Source of the DNA: Bacteroidota bacterium
Lineage (GTDB): Bacteria; Bacteroidota; Bacteroidia; Chitinophagales; Chitinophagaceae
DNA length: 8,548 nt
Direction of reading: 5' to 3'
Assembly (NCBI GenBank): GCA_023423285.1
Contig: JAFAFV010000004.1
Span: forward strand, 1-8,548
Below are positions 6,450 to 8,548 of this stretch, piece after piece. Each line of letters opens with the position of its first letter. Position 1 is the first letter of the stretch. The notes beneath the pieces were generated by a model that was not told where the DNA came from, did not search any database, and saw nothing but the letters and a program-made list of their open reading frames with translations. The translations under genes were made by a program, and so were the position numbers.

Positions 6450-6468
6450 GTGGCAACGAAGATGCCAC
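6450..6468. repeat. Hairpin after the methyltransferase gene
   Basis: GTGGCA (6450-6455) and TGCCAC (6463-6468) form a perfect 6-bp stem with a 7-base loop. It starts 23 nt past the methyltransferase stop on the minus strand. The bases that follow it in the transcript (GTTCGCTTATAC) contain no U-tract, so it is not a convincing intrinsic terminator. It could be an mRNA-stabilising hairpin or part of the same intergenic repeat block as 6331-6370. It lies in the longest non-coding stretch of the window. Confidence 0.4.
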
Positions 6469-6491
6469 ATATTCTACAGCCGGCTCAATAA

Positions 6492-7568
6492 TTATTTTCT
6501 TTTTTTACATTTCAACAATGTGTGGCTAAGGCCAATGCCATCAATTTGTTCCACAATGTCGTAACCGGCGCGGTCAATACATTTTTTAAATACGCGACTG
6601 TCATACATCTGGCTGTTGCCGTTTGCAATAGCGGTAAAGTATATCGAAAGTTGCTGAATGCAAAATGCGGAAGTTTCAAAACGCTGCGTATCCCAGAAGG
6701 CTTCTAAAATCAACACCAATCCATCGTCATTGACCGACTGTTTACACTTCTCTAAGATAGAAACAATTTCGTCTTCGGAAAAACAATCCAAAAACTGACT
6801 CATCCATACAGCATCAAAGTTTTTTGGAAATACTGCATGCTCATCCAGCACATTGCAAGGGTAAAACGATACCCTGTCACTAAGGCCCAGTTCCAGAATG
6901 CGCTGTTCGGCCATTTTGGTTTGCCCCGGCAGATCCATAATGGTTATATGAATATTCTCGCCGTGCGTGGCTGATGCAGAAGCCCATTTGCCGGTGTTGC
7001 CGCCTATGTCTAAAAGCGTTTTTATATTTTCATTATAAATTTGTTTAAGTACTTCAGGGAAAGCGATATCGCTAAAAAAGTGATCGTACTCAAACCAGCT
7101 TTTTTTCAGTTGTGGCGGCAGGTCTTTTAGGCCGTGATAAATGGTGGGCCAATCGCCAAGTTCTTTCAGGCCGGCGGGTTTGCCGGTCTCAATCGCTTCT
7201 TGCAGGTGAAACATGCCTTTGTAGCAAATGTCGTTTACAAAATTCATATTCACGTTAGTAAGCGGGTCGTGCAGGATAAAATACCCGGTTTTTGTTATGG
7301 CAAATTTTTCTTCGCTGGTATATTTTATTAGGTGCATGCCCAGCCCGGCTTCCAGCAGCACGCGCACAGCGTATTCTGAAAGGTTTACTTTTTCCACAAT
7401 TTCCTGCAGGGTAGTACCTGCAGACCTCGCATCTTCTATCACCTGTAAAATTCCTTTGTCTCTTAAAACCCTGGCCACCTGAAAAAGAATGGGGCCATGA
7501 GCAATAATTTGAGCTAAATGTTTTGAATCAATTGCAGTTTTTTGGTCTTTTTTGTAAAAATCAATCAT
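6492..7568 (-). CDS. SAM-dependent methyltransferase, COMT-like with dimerisation domain
   Basis: This 358-residue protein has an N-terminal winged-helix dimerisation domain (about 15-100; KGILQVIEDARSAGTTLQEI and NLSEYAVRVLLEAGLGMHLI are typical) and a C-terminal Rossmann methyltransferase domain. SAM motif I is LLDIGGNTGKWA (185-196), and the acidic loop is IMDLPGQ (210-216). At the position of the catalytic His of plant and bacterial O-methyltransferases (HDWSDE) the sequence reads LDCFSEDE, with Asp261 replacing His. Aryl polyene and flexirubin head groups carry ring methyls, so C-methylation of the phenol ring or its tyrosine-derived precursor is the likely job. O-methylation is less likely without the His. 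The leader before ATG 7568 is A-rich with no SD. The gene lies 69 nt downstream of a ketosynthase. Confidence 0.85.
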   Translation of the reverse strand: MIDFYKKDQKTAIDSKHLAQIIAHGPILFQVARVLRDKGILQVIEDARSAGTTLQEIVEKVNLSEYAVRVLLEAGLGMHLIKYTSEEKFAITKTGYFILHDPLTNVNMNFVNDICYKGMFHLQEAIETGKPAGLKELGDWPTIYHGLKDLPPQLKKSWFEYDHFFSDIAFPEVLKQIYNENIKTLLDIGGNTGKWASASATHGENIHITIMDLPGQTKMAEQRILELGLSDRVSFYPCNVLDEHAVFPKNFDAVWMSQFLDCFSEDEIVSILEKCKQSVNDDGLVLILEAFWDTQRFETSAFCIQQLSIYFTAIANGNSQMYDSRVFKKCIDRAGYDIVEQIDGIGLSHTLLKCKKRK

Positions 7569-7637
7569 ATTTTTTTAATGGTTTATTATAAGACTGGTTA
7601 ATATTTTAACTTGGGTAAGGTAGGGCATGACTATTAA

Positions 7638-8548
7638 CTATGAACTATCTGCCAGCTTAAAAATCACTGATGCATTACAACCGCCAAAGCCTGAAGCCGT
7701 TTTTAAAAACGCCGTTATGTACTTTTCAGTCAGGCGGATGCATACATTTACAGGCATTGCCGTTCCCGGGGTTTCAAACCCTTTTGTAGGAATAATTTTT
7801 CCTTCTCTCATTGATTGTATGCTCACTACCGTTTCTAACAAACCTGCTGCGCCCAGTGTATGACCATAAAACCCTTTCAGGCTGTTTAAAGGAACATGCT
7901 GTAAACCTGCCATAGTAATGGCTTTGCTTTCCATATCATCATTGTATAGGGTAGCTGTGCCGTGCGCTGAAATAAACCCTATATCTTTTTTATCAACACC
8001 TGATTCCTGTACGGCAGCATCAATGGCCTGGTATAATTCTTCGCCAGTACGCGATGGCCCGGAGATATGATTGGCATCGTTACTTACAGCGCCGCCTGCC
8101 AACTGAATGGTATCCGCTATTGGTTTATTAATTGATAAAATAACCGTTGCGGCCGCTTCACCCAAATTAATGCCCTTGCGGTCTTTATCAAACGGTTTGC
8201 ACAATTCATCGCTCACCGCTTGAAAGGATTGAAAGCCGGATAAAATGAATTTTGAAATAACATCGGCGCCGGCCACAATCACGGTATCAAATTTTTCAGA
8301 TTGGATCAACCGCTTTGCAGTAATTAATGCCACAAGCCCCGAAATGCAGGCCTGCGAAACAATTATCGGTTTGGTTGTAACACCAAAATGAGCTGCTATT
8401 TTTTGTGCTGATGATGAAAGACTGATGCGTTCTTTTAATTCAGGAGTAACGGTATTGGTTTCAATCAGGCTGATATTGCCTTTGGTGGAAGAGATAATCA
8501 GCGCGGTTCTTTCGGTGGCTAAATCAATATTGGTTTTCGAAACCGCAT
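7638..8548 (-). CDS. Beta-ketoacyl synthase, catalytically intact (5' end missing)
   Basis: The frame is open to the right edge. 302 residues are visible, so roughly 80-100 N-terminal residues of a KS of about 390-400 are missing. The nucleophile is in VSQACISGL (Cys, codon 8346-8348). ISAHGTATLYND gives the first His (codon 7962-7964), and KGFYGHTLGAAG gives the conserved Lys and second His (codon 7860-7862). The C-terminal ASGFGGCNAS loop is present. NPFDKDRKG-type and NLGEAAA elements also match the family. It is a second active condensing enzyme distinct from the one at 2229-3425, with HGTAT rather than HGTGT and a different Cys environment. By analogy with ApeR-type enzymes it could load, start or specialise in one length class of the polyene; this is inference. 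A GTG at 8333 lies after the catalytic Cys and cannot be the true start. Confidence 0.9.
   Translation of the reverse strand, partial: AVSKTNIDLATERTALIISSTKGNISLIETNTVTPELKERISLSSSAQKIAAHFGVTTKPIIVSQACISGLVALITAKRLIQSEKFDTVIVAGADVISKFILSGFQSFQAVSDELCKPFDKDRKGINLGEAAATVILSINKPIADTIQLAGGAVSNDANHISGPSRTGEELYQAIDAAVQESGVDKKDIGFISAHGTATLYNDDMESKAITMAGLQHVPLNSLKGFYGHTLGAAGLLETVVSIQSMREGKIIPTKGFETPGTAMPVNVCIRLTEKYITAFLKTASGFGGCNASVIFKLADSS

Larger units (their letters stand above)
1..8548 (-). other. Part of an aryl-polyene / flexirubin-type pigment biosynthetic cluster
   Basis: Ten consecutive genes share one strand. The gaps are 3 to 98 nt apart from one spacer of about 170 nt, and two genes overlap, so the region looks like one long operon or a few overlapping transcripts. 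Seen directly: two ketosynthases with Cys-His-His triads, two Cys-less ketosynthase relatives, an acyl carrier protein, a methyltransferase, a halogenase-like flavoprotein, a NodB deacetylase and a LolA-like protein. Known: this combination is typical of aryl polyene and flexirubin loci. Inferred: the product is an aryl polyene, more likely of flexirubin type given the Bacteroidota-like sequence. Both ends are cut, because the first and last genes run off the window. No ammonia lyase, ligase, ketoreductase, dehydratase or exporter is visible here. Confidence 0.85.

Noticed and set aside
6450..6468. Intrinsic terminator after the methyltransferase gene
   Set aside because: The stem is only 6 bp and no U-tract follows on the minus strand, so it is listed only as a hairpin.
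7569..7637. Promoter upstream of the methyltransferase (TTATAATA in the spacer)
   Set aside because: It resembles a proteobacterial -10 box, but the Bacteroidota consensus (TTTG and TAnnTTTG) is not present; AT-rich spacers give such matches by chance.
8331..8333. GTG as start of the right-edge ketosynthase
   Set aside because: The frame continues upstream to the window edge and contains the catalytic Cys motif VSQACISG just before this codon, so the true start lies outside the window.

Overview
The window is a densely packed stretch of one biosynthetic gene cluster. All ten genes lie on the minus strand, so transcription runs from the right edge to the left edge. The gene set matches the aryl-polyene / flexirubin pigment clusters of Bacteroidota: discrete type II ketosynthases, a chain-length-factor-like partner, an acyl carrier protein, a COMT-type methyltransferase, a halogenase-like flavoprotein, a polysaccharide deacetylase-like protein and a LolA-like periplasmic carrier. 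Moderate-to-low GC, A-rich leaders and mostly absent Shine-Dalgarno sequences also fit Bacteroidota (Chitinophagaceae or a relative is plausible). The genus cannot be fixed from this window.

Layout in transcription order: (1) a ketosynthase whose 5' end lies beyond the right edge (8548-7638); (2) a SAM-dependent methyltransferase (7568-6492); (3) a spacer of about 170 bases with two hairpins; (4) a DJ-1/PfpI protein resembling isonitrile hydratase (6319-5762); (5) a 98-base spacer with a perfect 14-bp palindrome; (6) a FAD-dependent halogenase-like oxidoreductase (5663-4395); (7) a short protein resembling the N-terminal half of a ketosynthase, without the catalytic Cys (4380-3760); (8) an acyl carrier protein (3701-3429); (9) an intact FabF-type ketosynthase (3425-2229); (10) a Cys-less chain-length-factor-like ketosynthase with a GTG start (2171-1152); (11) a membrane-anchored NodB-type deacetylase overlapping it by 7 nt (1158-379); (12) a LolA-like protein with a signal peptide, cut by the left edge (370-1).

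Working model (inference from family knowledge): the carrier protein holds the growing polyene. The intact ketosynthase and the Cys-less partner form the elongating heterodimer, and the right-edge ketosynthase handles another condensation step. The methyltransferase and flavoprotein decorate the aromatic ring. The deacetylase-like and LolA-like proteins belong to the envelope arm, which processes or moves the finished lipid-like pigment toward the outer membrane. The usual ammonia-lyase, CoA/ACP ligase, ketoreductase, dehydratases, dialkylresorcinol genes and RND exporter are not here and would be expected in flanking DNA. The parts least explained by known pathways are the Cys-less half-ketosynthase, the PfpI insertion, the non-canonical residues in the flavoprotein and methyltransferase, and the spacer palindrome.
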